Origin: Lentzea waywayandensis
GTDB taxonomy: Bacteria; Actinomycetota; Actinomycetes; Mycobacteriales; Pseudonocardiaceae
Reading direction: 5' to 3'
NCBI RefSeq assembly: GCF_900115955.1
Contig: NZ_FOYL01000005.1
Span: forward strand, 248,001-312,000
Length of the DNA stretch: 64,000 nt
The stretch's first letter is position 1. Each line of letters begins with the position of its first letter. Below, one piece after another: positions 39,702 to 49,111 of this stretch. The notes beneath the pieces are model-generated. The model did no database searches, was not told the DNA's origin, and saw nothing but the letters and a program-made list of their open reading frames with translations. A program made the translations under genes and the position numbers.

Positions 39702-40951
39702 CGGGCCACCAGCTCACGACGTACGCGCGGCATGCCGCTGCGCCCGTTGTCGCTCCTGCGCACCGCGAGGATCTGGTCCACGCCCATCCGGCCCTCCTCG
39801 AACGTCAGCGCGCCGCCCGCGAGGTACAGCCGCCAGACCCGTGCCTGTCCCTCGCCCACCAGCGCGACGACCTCGTCCCAGCGCTCTTCGAGAGTCTGTG
39901 CCCACGCTCGCACGGTCCAAACGTAGTGCTCGCGCAACGCGTGCACATCACGGATCTCCAGGCCGGCGCCTTCGAGGAAGCCGGTCGTGGCACTGATCGG
40001 TCGCATGTGCATGTCCGGCGCGACGTACGACTCGATGAACGCCCCGCCGCCGGGTGCGTTGTGGCCGCGGGACATCTGTTGCAGCAGCAGTCGTCCCTCG
40101 GGCTTGAGCAACCGGTGCAGCGTCGCGGCGTACTCGGGGTAGTTGCTCTCGCCGACGTGCTCGCCCATCTCGATCGTGGAGATCGCGTCGAACGGTTCGC
40201 CGCTCACCTCGCGGTAGTCCTGCAACCGCACTTCGACGCGACCGGTCAGCCCCTCGGCCTCGATGCGCTTGAGGATGTGCGCGCGCTGCTGGGCGGAGAT
40301 CGTCACCCCGGTCGCGTGCACGCCGTAGTGCTTCGCGGCGTGGATGATCATCGAACCCCACCCGCAGCCGACGTCGAGCAGGCGCATGCCCGGCCTGAGG
40401 TCGAGCTTGCGGCACACGAGGTCCAGCTTGTTGTGCTGTGCCTGCGCGACCGACTCGTCCTCGGACGTGAAGTACGCACACGAGTAGGCCATGCTCGGAT
40501 CGAGCACGAGCTGGTAGAAGTCGTTGCTCAGATCGTAGTGATGCGAAATGGCATCACGGTCACGGCTCTTCGTGTGCAGCGCGCCTCGCAGCCGTGCTTC
40601 CTCCTTCGGCGCGTCCGGGTTCGGCCCGAGCACTTTCAGTCGCAATGCAAGTTTCGCGACCTCCGAGACCCGAGGCCGCCGGGTGACACCCCGCCGCACG
40701 AGTCCCCAGATCTGTGAGAGACCGGTCGCGAGATCACCCTCCACGTCGAGCTCCCCGCTCACGTACGCGCGGGCGAGCCCCAGCTCGTTCGGACTCCAGA
40801 CGAGCCTCCGCAACGCGTCACGCGAGCGGATCACGAGCACTGTGCCGTCCTGCGGCCCGGCCACACTTCCGTCCCAGGCTCGAAATCCGATTGGCAACGG
40901 CGCGCCCAGCACCCGTTCGGCCATTCCCGCCAGCTGACCAGCGACGACCAC
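39698..40951 (-). CDS. Cyclopropane-fatty-acyl-phospholipid synthase-like methyltransferase
   Basis: SAM-dependent methyltransferase of 417 residues. The C-terminal domain has SHHYDLSNDFYQLVL, LLDVGCGWGSM and VEVRLQDYREVSGEPFD, the marks of the cyclopropane/mycolic synthase family. It would methylate a double bond of a phospholipid acyl chain, giving a cyclopropane or a methyl branch; which one depends on partners. The GTG start at 40951 has AGGAGG six bases upstream. The downstream DUF1295 gene overlaps it. Confidence 0.9.
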   Translation of the reverse strand: MVVAGQLAGMAERVLGAPLPIGFRAWDGSVAGPQDGTVLVIRSRDALRRLVWSPNELGLARAYVSGELDVEGDLATGLSQIWGLVRRGVTRRPRVSEVAKLALRLKVLGPNPDAPKEEARLRGALHTKSRDRDAISHHYDLSNDFYQLVLDPSMAYSCAYFTSEDESVAQAQHNKLDLVCRKLDLRPGMRLLDVGCGWGSMIIHAAKHYGVHATGVTISAQQRAHILKRIEAEGLTGRVEVRLQDYREVSGEPFDAISTIEMGEHVGESNYPEYAATLHRLLKPEGRLLLQQMSRGHNAPGGGAFIESYVAPDMHMRPISATTGFLEGAGLEIRDVHALREHYVWTVRAWAQTLEERWDEVVALVGEGQARVWRLYLAGGALTFEEGRMGVDQILAVRRSDNGRSGMPRVRRELVAR

Positions 40952-41084
40952 CCTGCACCTCCTGCGTGACCTGGCTCCGCCAGACGTTCGAGACAGGACG
41001 AGGTTCGGTTCGTTTCTGAACCGAGACGCAACCCCGCCCGTATGGCCTCGATAGAGCGAACAGATGGATGAGGAGGACATGAGT

Positions 41085-41756
41085 GTGATCCGACGTAACC
41101 GCATTGCCATCGGGCTCGCCGCGGGACTGGCAGTTGTGCTGGGTCTGGGTGTCTGGAGCGCCACTGGCAGTGGCACGAACTCCAAGCCGGTGGCACAAAC
41201 CGAAACCGATCTGGGCGTCCTCGGTGACTACGGCGACGTGGGTCAGCCCCCGGTACTCCAGGAGCCCGCGCAGGCCCCCGAAGCCCCAGTTCAGCAGCAG
41301 GCCCCGGAAGTTCCGGCAGCGCAGCCCCCTGCGGCGCAGCCCCCGGCAGCAGCCCCGGTCAGCACGTTGAGGCTGGTCGGCAAGAGCGTGGACAAGATGG
41401 GCCAGGTCGTCCAGGACGGCGATGGCCGCACCCTTTACCGCTTCGACAAGGACGTTCCGAAGCCGGAAGGCAAGTCCAACTGCAACGACCAGTGCGCCGT
41501 GACGTGGCCGCCGATGCTGTCGGACACGATTCCGCAGCTGGAAGGCGTCGACTCGAAGCTGGTCTCGCTGATCACCCGCGCTGACGGCAAGAAGCAGGTC
41601 GCCATCGACGGCTGGGCCCTCTACACGTATTCGAAGGACCCGGCGCCGGGCAAGTGGGCCGGCCAGGGCATCGGCAACACGTGGTTCGTGATCCAGCCCA
41701 ACGGCAAGCGCAACGTCGAGTGCCTCCCGCCTGGTGTGACGGTTCCGGCTGCGTAG
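41085..41756 (+). CDS. Secreted or membrane-anchored protein with COG4315-type repeats
   Basis: Exported protein of about 223 residues. An N-terminal membrane or signal segment (IAIGLAAGLAVVLGLGVW) is followed by an Ala/Pro/Gln-rich linker and two copies of the short beta motif seen in actinobacterial lipoproteins: DGRTLYRFDKD with NDQCAVTWPPML, and DGWALYTYSKD with GNTWFVIQPNG. No lipobox Cys is seen, so it may be anchored by the N-terminal helix. AGGAGG at 41071 favours GTG 41085; ATG 41079 is possible. It follows the divergent methyltransferase promoter. Function unknown. Confidence 0.8.
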   Translation: MIRRNRIAIGLAAGLAVVLGLGVWSATGSGTNSKPVAQTETDLGVLGDYGDVGQPPVLQEPAQAPEAPVQQQAPEVPAAQPPAAQPPAAAPVSTLRLVGKSVDKMGQVVQDGDGRTLYRFDKDVPKPEGKSNCNDQCAVTWPPMLSDTIPQLEGVDSKLVSLITRADGKKQVAIDGWALYTYSKDPAPGKWAGQGIGNTWFVIQPNGKRNVECLPPGVTVPAA

Positions 41757-41815
41757 CCCCCACAGCATCTCGTTAGGACGGTCCATCTGAGACACACATC
41801 ACCCTGACACGATGA

Positions 41816-41845
41816 AACCCCGGCCCTGGGGAAGGGGCCGGGGTT
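41816..41845 (+). terminator. Terminator after the repeat lipoprotein-like gene
   Basis: An 11-bp stem, AACCCCGGCCC with its complement, with an eight-base loop. It is 60 bases after the stop at 41756. Confidence 0.75.
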
Positions 41846-41870
41846 CCCGTCGTTTCGCTCCAGGGTCACA

Positions 41871-41916
41871 AAACAGAAGGGGCGCCACCGAATCTCCGGT
41901 GGCGCCCCTTCTGTTT
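41871..41916. terminator. 20-bp bidirectional terminator before glyA end
   Basis: A perfect 20-bp stem with a six-base loop; arms begin AAACAGAAGG and end CTTCTGTTT, giving A and T tracts on both sides. It sits 7 bases from the glyA stop on the minus strand and serves both the plus- and minus-strand genes. Confidence 0.85.
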
Positions 41917-41922
41917 GTCAGA

Positions 41923-43188
41923 TCAGAGCGTGGAGTACAGCGGGTGCTTCGCCGCCAGAACCTCAACGCGCGCACGCAGTTCGTCGATCGCCGCGCCCGG
42001 CTTCAGGGCCTCCGCGATGACGTCGGCGACCTCGATGAAGTCCACCTCGCCGAACCCGCGGGTGGCCAGCGCCGGCGTACCGATCCGCAGACCGGACGTC
42101 ACCATCGGCGGACGCGGGTCGTTCGGAACGGCGTTGCGGTTGACCGTGATGCCGATCTGGTGCAGCACGTCCTCGGCCTGCTTGCCGTCCAGCTCGGAGT
42201 TGACCAGGTCGACGAGGACCAGGTGCACGTCCGTGCCCCCGGTCAGCACCTTCACGCCTGCTGCGGCGACGTCCGCCTGCGACAGCCGCTCGGCCAGGAT
42301 CCGCGAACCTTCCAGCGTGCGACGCTGACGGTCGGCGAACTCCGGCGAGGCGGCGTGCTTGAACGCCACGGCCTTCGCCGCGATGACGTGCTCCAGCGGA
42401 CCACCCTGCTGGCCGGGGAACACCGCCGAGTTGATCTTCTTCGCGATGTCGGCGTCGTTCGACAGGATCACGCCGCCACGGGGACCGCCGAGGGTCTTGT
42501 GGGTCGTGGTCGTCGTGACGTGCGCGTACGGCACGGGCGACGGGTGCAGGTCGGCGGCGACGAGGCCGGCGAAGTGCGCCATGTCGACCATCAGGTAGGC
42601 CTCGACCGAGTCCGCGATGCGGCGGAACTCGGCGAAGTCCAGCTGGCGCGGGTAGGCGGACCAGCCGGCCACGATCAGCTTCGGGCGGTGCTCCTGAGCC
42701 AGGCGCTCGACCTCGGCCATGTCGACGCGGCCGTCCGAGTCCGCGACGTGGTACGGCACGACGTTGTAGAGCTTGCCGGAGAAGTTGATGCGCATGCCGT
42801 GCGTCAGGTGGCCGCCGTGCGCGAGGTCCAGGCCCAGGATCGTGTCGCCGGGCTGGAGCAGTGCGAACATCGCGGCCGCGTTGGCCTGCGCGCCCGAGTG
42901 CGGCTGGACGTTCGCGAAGCCCGCGCCGAAGAGCGCCTTGATGCGCTCGATGGCGAGACGCTCGACGACGTCGACGTGCTCGCAGCCGCCGTAGTAGCGA
43001 CGGCCGGGGTAGCCCTCGGCGTACTTGTTGGTGAGGACGGAGCCCTGGGCCTGCAACACCGACACGGGCGTGAAGTTCTCCGAGGCGATCATCTCGAGAG
43101 TGCCCTGCTGGCGCGCCAACTCGGCCGCAACGGCTTCGGCGACCTCGGGGTCGTACTCCGCGAGGGAAGCGTTGAACTGGTCGGACAT
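41923..43188 (-). CDS. glyA: Serine hydroxymethyltransferase
   Basis: GlyA of 421 residues, which interconverts serine and glycine with tetrahydrofolate. The PLP lysine lies in [39 protein letters not shown] and HGGHLTHG are also conserved. ATG 43188 has GGAGA upstream. It is 13 bases after gcvT in the same operon, so both genes are under the glycine riboswitch further upstream. A 20-bp terminator follows. Confidence 0.96.
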   Translation of the reverse strand: MSDQFNASLAEYDPEVAEAVAAELARQQGTLEMIASENFTPVSVLQAQGSVLTNKYAEGYPGRRYYGGCEHVDVVERLAIERIKALFGAGFANVQPHSGAQANAAAMFALLQPGDTILGLDLAHGGHLTHGMRINFSGKLYNVVPYHVADSDGRVDMAEVERLAQEHRPKLIVAGWSAYPRQLDFAEFRRIADSVEAYLMVDMAHFAGLVAADLHPSPVPYAHVTTTTTHKTLGGPRGGVILSNDADIAKKINSAVFPGQQGGPLEHVIAAKAVAFKHAASPEFADRQRRTLEGSRILAERLSQADVAAAGVKVLTGGTDVHLVLVDLVNSELDGKQAEDVLHQIGITVNRNAVPNDPRPPMVTSGLRIGTPALATRGFGEVDFIEVADVIAEALKPGAAIDELRARVEVLAAKHPLYSTL

Positions 43189-43201
43189 CTGGAGAATCTC
43201 C

Positions 43202-44296
43202 CTACTTGGCGCGCTTGTAGAACGGAAGTGCGACGACCTCGACCGGCTGCTTCTTGCCGCGGACGTCCACCAGCAGTTGGGTGCCGGGCTCGGCACTGGC
43301 CCGCGTCACGTAGGCCATGGCGACGGAGTAGCCGAGGGTCGGGGACAGCGCGCCCGACGTCACCTCGCCCACGACCTCGTCGCCGTTGAGCACCGCGTAA
43401 CCGTGGCGCGGGGCACGGCGCTCGGGGGTCTTCAGTCCGACCAGGACCGAGTCCACCCCGGACTCGGCGACCTTGGCCAGCGCGTCGCGGCCCACGAAGT
43501 CGCCGGGCTTGTCGAGCTTCACGACCCGGCCCAGATTCGCGTTGTACGGCGTCAGCGACGTCGTGAGCTCGTTGCCGTACAAGGGCATTCCGGCTTCGAG
43601 ACGCAACGTGTCGCGGCAGCCGAGACCGCACGGCTTGAGCTCGTGGGCCTCGCCCGCGGACAGCAACGCCGCCCAGACGGCCGGCGCGTCGGCGGGCGCG
43701 ACGAAGAGCTCGAAGCCCTCCTCACCCGTGTAGCCCGTGCGCGCGAGGAGCGCGTCGACACCGGCGACCTTCGACGGGTACGAGGCGTAGTACTTGACTG
43801 TCGACAGGTCCGTCTCGGTCAGGCCGGACAGGATCTCGACCGACTTCGGGCCCTGGATCGCGATCAACGCGTAGTCGGTCGACTTGTCGGTGACGACCGT
43901 GTCGAAACCGGCGGCACGCTCGACCAGCGCCTCGGCGACCACGGCGGCGTTGGAGGCGTTCGCGACGACCATGAACTCCTGGTCGCCCAGGCGGTACACG
44001 ATCAGGTCGTCGAGCACACCGCCGTCGGCCTGGGTGATCATCGTGTAGCGGGCCTTGCCGACGGCCAGCGCGGAGATGTGGCCGACCAGCGCGTAGTCGA
44101 GGGCCTCGCCCGCCTGCGGTCCGGTCAGGACGATCTCACCCATGTGCGTGAGGTCGAACAGGCCCGCGGTCGTGCGCACCGCGTGGTGCTCGGCGAGCTC
44201 GGACGAGTAGCGCAGCGGCATCCGCCAGCCCGCGAAGTCGGTGAACATCGCGCCGAGCTGCTCGTGCTCGGCGTTCAGAGGCGTGAGGCGGGACAT
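43202..44296 (-). CDS. gcvT: Glycine cleavage system T protein
   Basis: Aminomethyltransferase GcvT of 364 residues, which transfers the methylene group of glycine to tetrahydrofolate and frees ammonia. It begins with [20 protein letters not shown] and has the folate-site [13 protein letters not shown]. Genes for the H and P proteins are not adjacent. It leads the gcvT-glyA operon behind the glycine riboswitch. Confidence 0.95.
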   Translation of the reverse strand: MSRLTPLNAEHEQLGAMFTDFAGWRMPLRYSSELAEHHAVRTTAGLFDLTHMGEIVLTGPQAGEALDYALVGHISALAVGKARYTMITQADGGVLDDLIVYRLGDQEFMVVANASNAAVVAEALVERAAGFDTVVTDKSTDYALIAIQGPKSVEILSGLTETDLSTVKYYASYPSKVAGVDALLARTGYTGEEGFELFVAPADAPAVWAALLSAGEAHELKPCGLGCRDTLRLEAGMPLYGNELTTSLTPYNANLGRVVKLDKPGDFVGRDALAKVAESGVDSVLVGLKTPERRAPRHGYAVLNGDEVVGEVTSGALSPTLGYSVAMAYVTRASAEPGTQLLVDVRGKKQPVEVVALPFYKRAK

Positions 44297-44392
44297 CAGA
44301 ACGCTCCTCCAGGGTGCGCCGAAGAGCCGGACGCGGCCGGCTGAGGCATCAGAAGAATGACACGGTCCATCGGAGACTCCTCACTAGAGCGA

Positions 44393-44572
44393 GCCTCCCC
44401 CTCTGTCATGAGCCTGAGAGCTTCGCCACCGAAGTGACTTGCACCGTGGGCGAGGCTGCCGAGCAGCCTGCTTTTCAGAGTTGCCTTCGTCGCGCGGTAC
44501 TTGTGCCTGAGAGATTCCGGGGAGGGATTGCTCCTTCGGCGCCCCTGCTGGAGGGGTCTCTTCCGCGCGACA
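44393..44572 (-). promoter_or_regulatory. Tandem glycine riboswitch upstream of gcvT-glyA
   Basis: On the minus strand the leader carries two aptamer copies. The first has GAGAG before and GCGCCGAAGGAGCAA, then GAATCTCTCAGGCA. The second has GACGAAGGCAACTCTG, a helix, then GGTGGCGAAGCTCTCAGG. These are the conserved cores of the cooperative glycine riboswitch. It ends about 96 bases before gcvT. Glycine would switch on gcvT and glyA. Confidence 0.9.
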
Positions 44573-44620
44573 TCGACGGCCGTGTTCAGTTGGTAGCCCC
44601 AGACGCTAGCAGGCCAAACG

Positions 44621-44923
44621 TCACAGCGGCACGCCCTGCGCCGTCTTCTCGACCACCTTGCGCTCCGCCCAGAAGGACAGGAACGGGACCGTGCCGGCGA
44701 GCAGCACCAGCAGTGTGCCCTTGATCGACCAGCGCAGCTTGAGCGCCAGGTCGACGGAAATCACCAGGTAGATGGCGTAGAGGAAGCCGTGGATCGGGCC
44801 GACGACCTTCATCGCGCCGCCCATGTCCGCGGCGTACTTGAGCACCATGGCCACGACCAGGAGCAGCAGGAAGACTCCGACCACGTAAGCCATGACCCTG
44901 AACCGGGTCAACGCACCCTTCAT
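44621..44923 (-). CDS. DUF3817 small membrane protein
   Basis: Membrane protein of about 100 residues with three to four helices (FRVMAYVVGVFLLLLVVAMV, GFLYAIYLVISVDLAL, LVLLAGTVPFLSFWAERKVV), matching DUF3817. It follows a small membrane gene on the same strand with 14 bases between. ATG 44923 is preferred; TTG 44941 would overlap the previous stop. Function unknown, conserved in actinobacteria. Confidence 0.8.
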   Translation of the reverse strand: MKGALTRFRVMAYVVGVFLLLLVVAMVLKYAADMGGAMKVVGPIHGFLYAIYLVISVDLALKLRWSIKGTLLVLLAGTVPFLSFWAERKVVEKTAQGVPL

Positions 44924-44937
44924 CTGCCCGCCTTCGC

Positions 44938-45306
44938 TCAACGACCGTCCCGCGCGTTGAGGTCCGCGAGCATGCGGTTGTAGGCCGCGAGCTCCGCGTC
45001 TTCGTCGTCGTCGAAGTGCTCGACAGGCGCGGGTTTGACGGCGTCAACGGTAGCTACCGGCGCTGAAGCGACTGCAACCGGATCCTCGTCACGGCGCTGA
45101 CGTGCCAGCCGGCGGAACCGCCACACCATGAAGAGGGGGAAGAGGCCGAAGAGCGGCCACTGGAGCACGTACCCGAGGTTCTGGAACGTGCCGCTGGCGG
45201 ACTCGAAGCGCTGCCACTGCCACCACGCGAGCCCGCAACAGACGATCAACGCCGCCAGACAGGCGAACGCGATCAGCACTCGTTGGGGGGTAAGGAGGCC
45301 GCGCAC
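44938..45306 (-). CDS. Conserved small membrane protein, SURF1-N-like
   Basis: Protein of 122 residues with two helices (VLIAFACLAALIVCCGLAWW, YVLQWPLFGLFPLFMVWRFR) around NLGYVLQ, and an acidic tail (HFDDDEDAELAAYNRMLADL). This pair of helices with a DUF3817 neighbour is typical of actinobacteria. GTG 45306 is the start, with TAGTGT seven bases upstream suggesting a leaderless mRNA; GTG 45315 is an alternative. Function unknown. Confidence 0.7.
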   Translation of the reverse strand: MRGLLTPQRVLIAFACLAALIVCCGLAWWQWQRFESASGTFQNLGYVLQWPLFGLFPLFMVWRFRRLARQRRDEDPVAVASAPVATVDAVKPAPVEHFDDDEDAELAAYNRMLADLNARDGR

Positions 45307-45450
45307 GACCTCCACACTACTGGGAAGTCCTTCCGGGGGTCCGGGGGCCGCCCCCGGTGAGAACACCCCGAGTCGGCTTCGGCGAGCGCGCTCCGCGAGC
45401 GTGCGACGCCGCTGACTTGGGTGAGGCCTCCGGACAGGAGGCCACCCCGT

Positions 45451-45543
45451 GGGGGTCCGGGGGCTTGCCCCCGGCTGGGGCGTGGGGGCTCGGCCCCCAC
45501 AGGACACGCGGAGCGATCGAGGTGAGCGCATTCCGCGAACATG
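45451..45543. repeat. Dispersed intergenic repeat, copy B
   Basis: Matches copy A at 27791-27887: GGGGGTCCGGGGGC with GCCCCCGG, CTGGGG then GGGGGCTCGGCCCCCA, a variable spacer, and GAGGTGAGCGCATTCCGCGAACA close to the GAGGTAAG...CGAACA end of copy A. It lies in a 268-base gap that holds no gene. A shorter GTCCGGGGGCCGC piece at 45339 resembles the tandem-array unit. Confidence 0.7.
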
Positions 45544-45574
45544 GGGGCCCCAATCGCGGAGCCCCGTTCCCCAC

Positions 45575-46066
45575 CTACGCCACGCCGTCCCGGCGCTGCC
45601 TCTGCAGACGAGCAACACACCAGGCCGCGGCGGAGCCACGACGAAGGTGCTGGAGAACCGTCATCGGTCCCAGGCGCCTCCCGAGATCGGCAGGAGACAG
45701 GCCGGCCGCGCGGTAGTCGAGCGCACGCTGGTCCAACGGGCTGATGCCCGCGTCCCACCACTGCTCGGCCTCGGCGACGTCGCCCACCAGCTGCCAGTAG
45801 CTCGCCGCGGCGGCGAGCAGTGCCTCGGGTGCCTCCGGCGCCCGCTTGCGCATCGCGGCCACGTAGGCCGGATCCGCCGAGTCGACCTTGACCAAGCCAC
45901 GCGACCCACTCCTGCCTCCCCGCTGCACGGGGATGCCTGGCGCCGAGGGGGGAGCCTCCGCGAGCCACGCGTTCTTGATCCGGTTCACCTCCTGCATCTC
46001 TGCGTCATCAGACCGTTCAGCCGCCCACTGCTGCAACAGCTCGTGGACCCCGGAGTCCTCGACCAT
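45575..46066 (-). CDS. Hypothetical soluble protein
   Basis: Unrecognised protein of 163 residues. The ATG at 46066 has GAGGAGG six bases upstream, strong evidence that it is expressed. It is mostly helical and charged; there is no membrane segment or known motif. A Trp-rich stretch is near the middle (ASYWQLVGDVAEAEQWWDAG), and the C terminus is basic (HLRRGSAAAWCVARLQRQRR), perhaps nucleic-acid binding. It stands alone between repeat copy B and a small membrane gene. Confidence 0.65.
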   Translation of the reverse strand: MVEDSGVHELLQQWAAERSDDAEMQEVNRIKNAWLAEAPPSAPGIPVQRGGRSGSRGLVKVDSADPAYVAAMRKRAPEAPEALLAAAASYWQLVGDVAEAEQWWDAGISPLDQRALDYRAAGLSPADLGRRLGPMTVLQHLRRGSAAAWCVARLQRQRRDGVA

Positions 46067-46230
46067 ATGTGCCTCCTCGTCGGTCGGGGATCGGCCATTG
46101 CAGCGGAAGGTATTCGGTAGGTCTGACAATCGCCAGACCCTGAATCCCCAGAACACCCGTTACCAGTGCGTGATTGGCCTCATTCCACCCATCCGGCTCA
46201 ACGCAGACGGCCGAAGATCACCCAACGTCA

Positions 46231-46410
46231 CTAGCTGATCGGGGTGGCCGTGCCGAAGAGGCTCCTGACGAAGGTGATGATCGACTCCGCGCCCTGACGC
46301 AGCCAGCCGAGAACCTGCTGCACCGCCGAGGCGGACTGCTCGGGCTGGGTGATCAGGAGGAACAGCACCAGCGCGACGCCCGCCAGCACTAGCACCTTCT
46401 TGAGGTTCAC
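46231..46410 (-). CDS. Small single-pass membrane protein
   Basis: Protein of 59 residues with one membrane helix (VLVLAGVALVLFLLIT), then an amphipathic helix (AVQQVLGWLRQGAESIITFV). GTG 46410 has GGAGAGG upstream; longer frames add only acidic residues. Of a type common and unassigned in actinobacteria. Confidence 0.65.
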   Translation of the reverse strand: MNLKKVLVLAGVALVLFLLITQPEQSASAVQQVLGWLRQGAESIITFVRSLFGTATPIS

Positions 46411-46747
46411 AGGTACCTCTCCGTCCATGTCGCTCACCGGTCAGGCGGCGGACCGCCCGTGTCACCCGTCATGGTCCCTCATTCACCCTTGCGATGAACA
46501 ACGACCACGCCCAACTCGTCCCAGGATCCACCAGCGACGCACGCCTGCGTGACGGCCAACGTCACCCGAATGGCGGCTAAAGAGGGGCCTCAACAGCGCC
46601 GATGTCCTGGGCACGAGGTGAACACGGACTCCCTCGCATCCCACAGCTTGGAAGAGAGACTGTTGCACCGGGGCTCACCCGGATGCCGAACTCACCCCAT
46701 CACGCACCGTCACGCCTTCGTGGCGCTATTAATGCGCACCCGAGCAT
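46411..46747. other. Gap between the small membrane gene and the racemase end
   Basis: This 337-base gap has no frame with a good start and family resemblance. It contains the imperfect dyad GTGACG and CGTCAC near 46550 and an AT patch GCTATTAATGCGC near 46725 just after the racemase stop. I see nothing else in it. Confidence 0.55.
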
Positions 46748-47872
46748 TCATCCAATTGCTCCAGACCGCCGCAGTTCCATAATTCGAGCGTCCGCCACAC
46801 CCATGTCGGCAAGCACTTCCCGGGTGTTCACCCCGACGGGAACCGGGGGCGTCGGAACCGCTGCGGGAGTGCGGTCGAACCGGGGCGCCGGCGCCGGGTG
46901 CGGAGAACCGGACACGTCCACGAACGTGGCACGCGCCTCGTTGTACGGATGCCGCGCCGCCTCGGCAGGGGTCAGCACCGGAGCCAGGCAGGCGTCCGTG
47001 TCCCGCGCGAGGTCCGCCCACTCGTCCCGCGGCCGCGTCTTCACCGCCGCCGCGATGCGCTCCCGCAGTTCAGGCCAGTTCGCCGGATCGTTGCGCGAGG
47101 GCGCGTCCTCCAGGCCCAGCACGCGCACCAGGTCGGCGTAGAACTTCTCCTCCAGCGCGCCGATGGCCACGTACTGCCCGTCCGCGGCCTCGTAGACGTC
47201 GTAGAACGGCACTCCACCGTCGAGCATGTTCTCGCCGCGTCCACCAGACCACATGCCCGCGGACCGCATGCCGTGCAGGAACGTCGTCAGCAACGCCGCC
47301 CCGTCGACCATCGCGGTGTCCACGACCTGGCCGCGCCCGGAGCGCTCCCGTTCATACAGTGCGGCGAGCACGCCCAGCGCCAGCAGCAGCCCTCCCCCGC
47401 CGAAGTCGCCCAGGAGGTTGATCGGGAACGACGGCGGCCCTCCGGCCCGTCCCAGCGGCTCCAGCGCGCCCGCGACGGCGATGTAGTTGATGTCGTGGCC
47501 GGCGCGGTCGGCGAGCGGCCCGTCCTGGCCCCACCCGGTCATGCGTCCATATACAAGGCGCGGGTTGCGGGCGAGGCACTGCGCGGGGCCGATGCCCAGT
47601 CGTTCGGTGACACCCGGCCGGAAGCCCTCGATCAGCACGTCCGAGCGTTCGACCAGACCGAGAACCAGCTCGGCACCGTCGGGGGTGCGGGTGTCGATCG
47701 CGACCGAACGCCGGTTGCGGCCGAGGAAGTCGCCGGGGATCGTCTGCACGCTCCCCGGCTTGTGCACCTGGATCACGTCGGCGCCGAGGTCGGCCAGCAC
47801 CATGGCGCCGAACGGCGCGGGCGCGAGGCCGGCGAGCTCGACGACCTTCAAACCTGCGAGGGGGCCGGTCAC
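46748..47872 (-). CDS. Alpha-methylacyl-CoA racemase, CaiB family
   Basis: Type III CoA-transferase-family protein of 374 residues. AGHDINYIAVAGAL holds the catalytic Asp as in alpha-methylacyl-CoA racemases, and PLAGLKVVELAGLAPAPFGA and GDFGGGGLLLALG are typical of that subgroup. It would invert the 2-methyl centre of branched acyl-CoAs so they can enter beta-oxidation. The GTG start overlaps the acyl-CoA dehydrogenase stop (GTGA), so the two genes are co-translated. CoA transfer is a less likely alternative. Confidence 0.88.
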   Translation of the reverse strand: MTGPLAGLKVVELAGLAPAPFGAMVLADLGADVIQVHKPGSVQTIPGDFLGRNRRSVAIDTRTPDGAELVLGLVERSDVLIEGFRPGVTERLGIGPAQCLARNPRLVYGRMTGWGQDGPLADRAGHDINYIAVAGALEPLGRAGGPPSFPINLLGDFGGGGLLLALGVLAALYERERSGRGQVVDTAMVDGAALLTTFLHGMRSAGMWSGGRGENMLDGGVPFYDVYEAADGQYVAIGALEEKFYADLVRVLGLEDAPSRNDPANWPELRERIAAAVKTRPRDEWADLARDTDACLAPVLTPAEAARHPYNEARATFVDVSGSPHPAPAPRFDRTPAAVPTPPVPVGVNTREVLADMGVADARIMELRRSGAIG

Positions 47873-49005
47873 AGGGACCTCGCGATGATTTCCTTCATGA
47901 TCTCGTTCGTCCCGCCGTAGATCCGCTGCACACGGGCGTCGGACCAGGCACGCGCGATCGGGTACTCGTTCATGTAGCCGTAGCCGCCGAAGAGCTGCAC
48001 GCACTCGTCCACGACCTTGCCCAATCGGTCGCTGGCCCACCACTTCGCCATCGCCGCGGTCGGGATGTCGAGCTCACCGCGAAGATGCTTCTCGACGCAC
48101 TCGTCGATGAACGCCCTGGTCACGGCGGCCTCGGTGGCGCACTCGGCGAGCTTGAACCGGGTGTTCTGGAACTTCATCAGCTCCTTGCCGAACGCCGTGC
48201 GCTCCTTCACGTACTTGAGCGTCACGTCGACAGCCGCCTCGATGCCCGCGATGCAGCAGACGCCGATGATCAGGCGTTCCTGCGGCAGCTGGTGCATCAG
48301 CTGGACGAACCCGAGGCCCTCCTGGTCGCCCAGGAGGTTGGTGACGGGCACCCGGACGTCGTCGAAGAACAGCTCGGCGGTGTCCTGGCCCTTCATGCCG
48401 ACCTTGTCGAGCACGCGGCCGCGCCGGATGTCGTTCTCCACGACGATCAGCGAGATGCCCTGCGCGCCCTGGGCCGGGTCGGTCTTGGCCACGACGATCA
48501 CCAGGTCGGCGTGCACGCCGTTCGTGATGAACGTCTTCGAGCCGTTGATGACGTACTCGTCGCCGTCCCGGACGGCCTTCGTCCGGATGCCCTGGAGGTC
48601 GGAGCCCGCACCGGGTTCGGTCATCGCGATCGCGCCGACGTACTCACCGGACGCGAGCTTGGGCAGCCAGCGCTGCTTCTGCTCCTCGGAGCCGTAGGAG
48701 TTGAGGTAGTGCGCCACGATGCCGCTGTGCACGCTGTTGCCCCACGAGCTGTCGCCGGCCCGTGCCTGTTCTTCCAGCAACACGGCCTCGTGGGCGAACG
48801 TGCCGCCGCCGCCCCCGTACTCCTCGGGGATGCTGATGCACAGCAGCCCGAGCTCACCGGCCTTGCGCCACAGGTCGCGATCGACCTGCTTCTGCTCGGC
48901 GAAGCGTTCCTGGTGCGGCGCGACCTCCTTCTCCATGAACGTGCGGGCGAGCTGGCGCAACTGGTCCAGGTCGCTGTCCATCCACCGCGATCGACGCTCT
49001 GCCAT
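47869..49005 (-). CDS. Acyl-CoA dehydrogenase
   Basis: FAD enzyme of about 378 residues that makes the first double bond in beta-oxidation. Signatures are AIAMTEPGAGSDLQGIRT, NGSKTFITNG, GMKGQDTAELFFDDVRVP and, near the end, RIYGGTNEIMKE. The last motif has Gly where medium-chain enzymes carry the catalytic Glu, the pattern of long-chain and isovaleryl types with the base elsewhere. With the racemase, a branched-chain substrate is likely. ATG 49005 is preferred; ATG 48981 is possible. Confidence 0.9.
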   Translation of the reverse strand: MAERRSRWMDSDLDQLRQLARTFMEKEVAPHQERFAEQKQVDRDLWRKAGELGLLCISIPEEYGGGGGTFAHEAVLLEEQARAGDSSWGNSVHSGIVAHYLNSYGSEEQKQRWLPKLASGEYVGAIAMTEPGAGSDLQGIRTKAVRDGDEYVINGSKTFITNGVHADLVIVVAKTDPAQGAQGISLIVVENDIRRGRVLDKVGMKGQDTAELFFDDVRVPVTNLLGDQEGLGFVQLMHQLPQERLIIGVCCIAGIEAAVDVTLKYVKERTAFGKELMKFQNTRFKLAECATEAAVTRAFIDECVEKHLRGELDIPTAAMAKWWASDRLGKVVDECVQLFGGYGYMNEYPIARAWSDARVQRIYGGTNEIMKEIIARSL

Positions 49006-49111
49006 GCGGTCCACGAAACCACCGGGCGGTGATCCACGCCATGACCGCCGCGCCTGGACGGGCCCGAAAAACTGAGCGAAATTCCCACCCCGGTCGTCCA
49101 GACTGCCTCGT

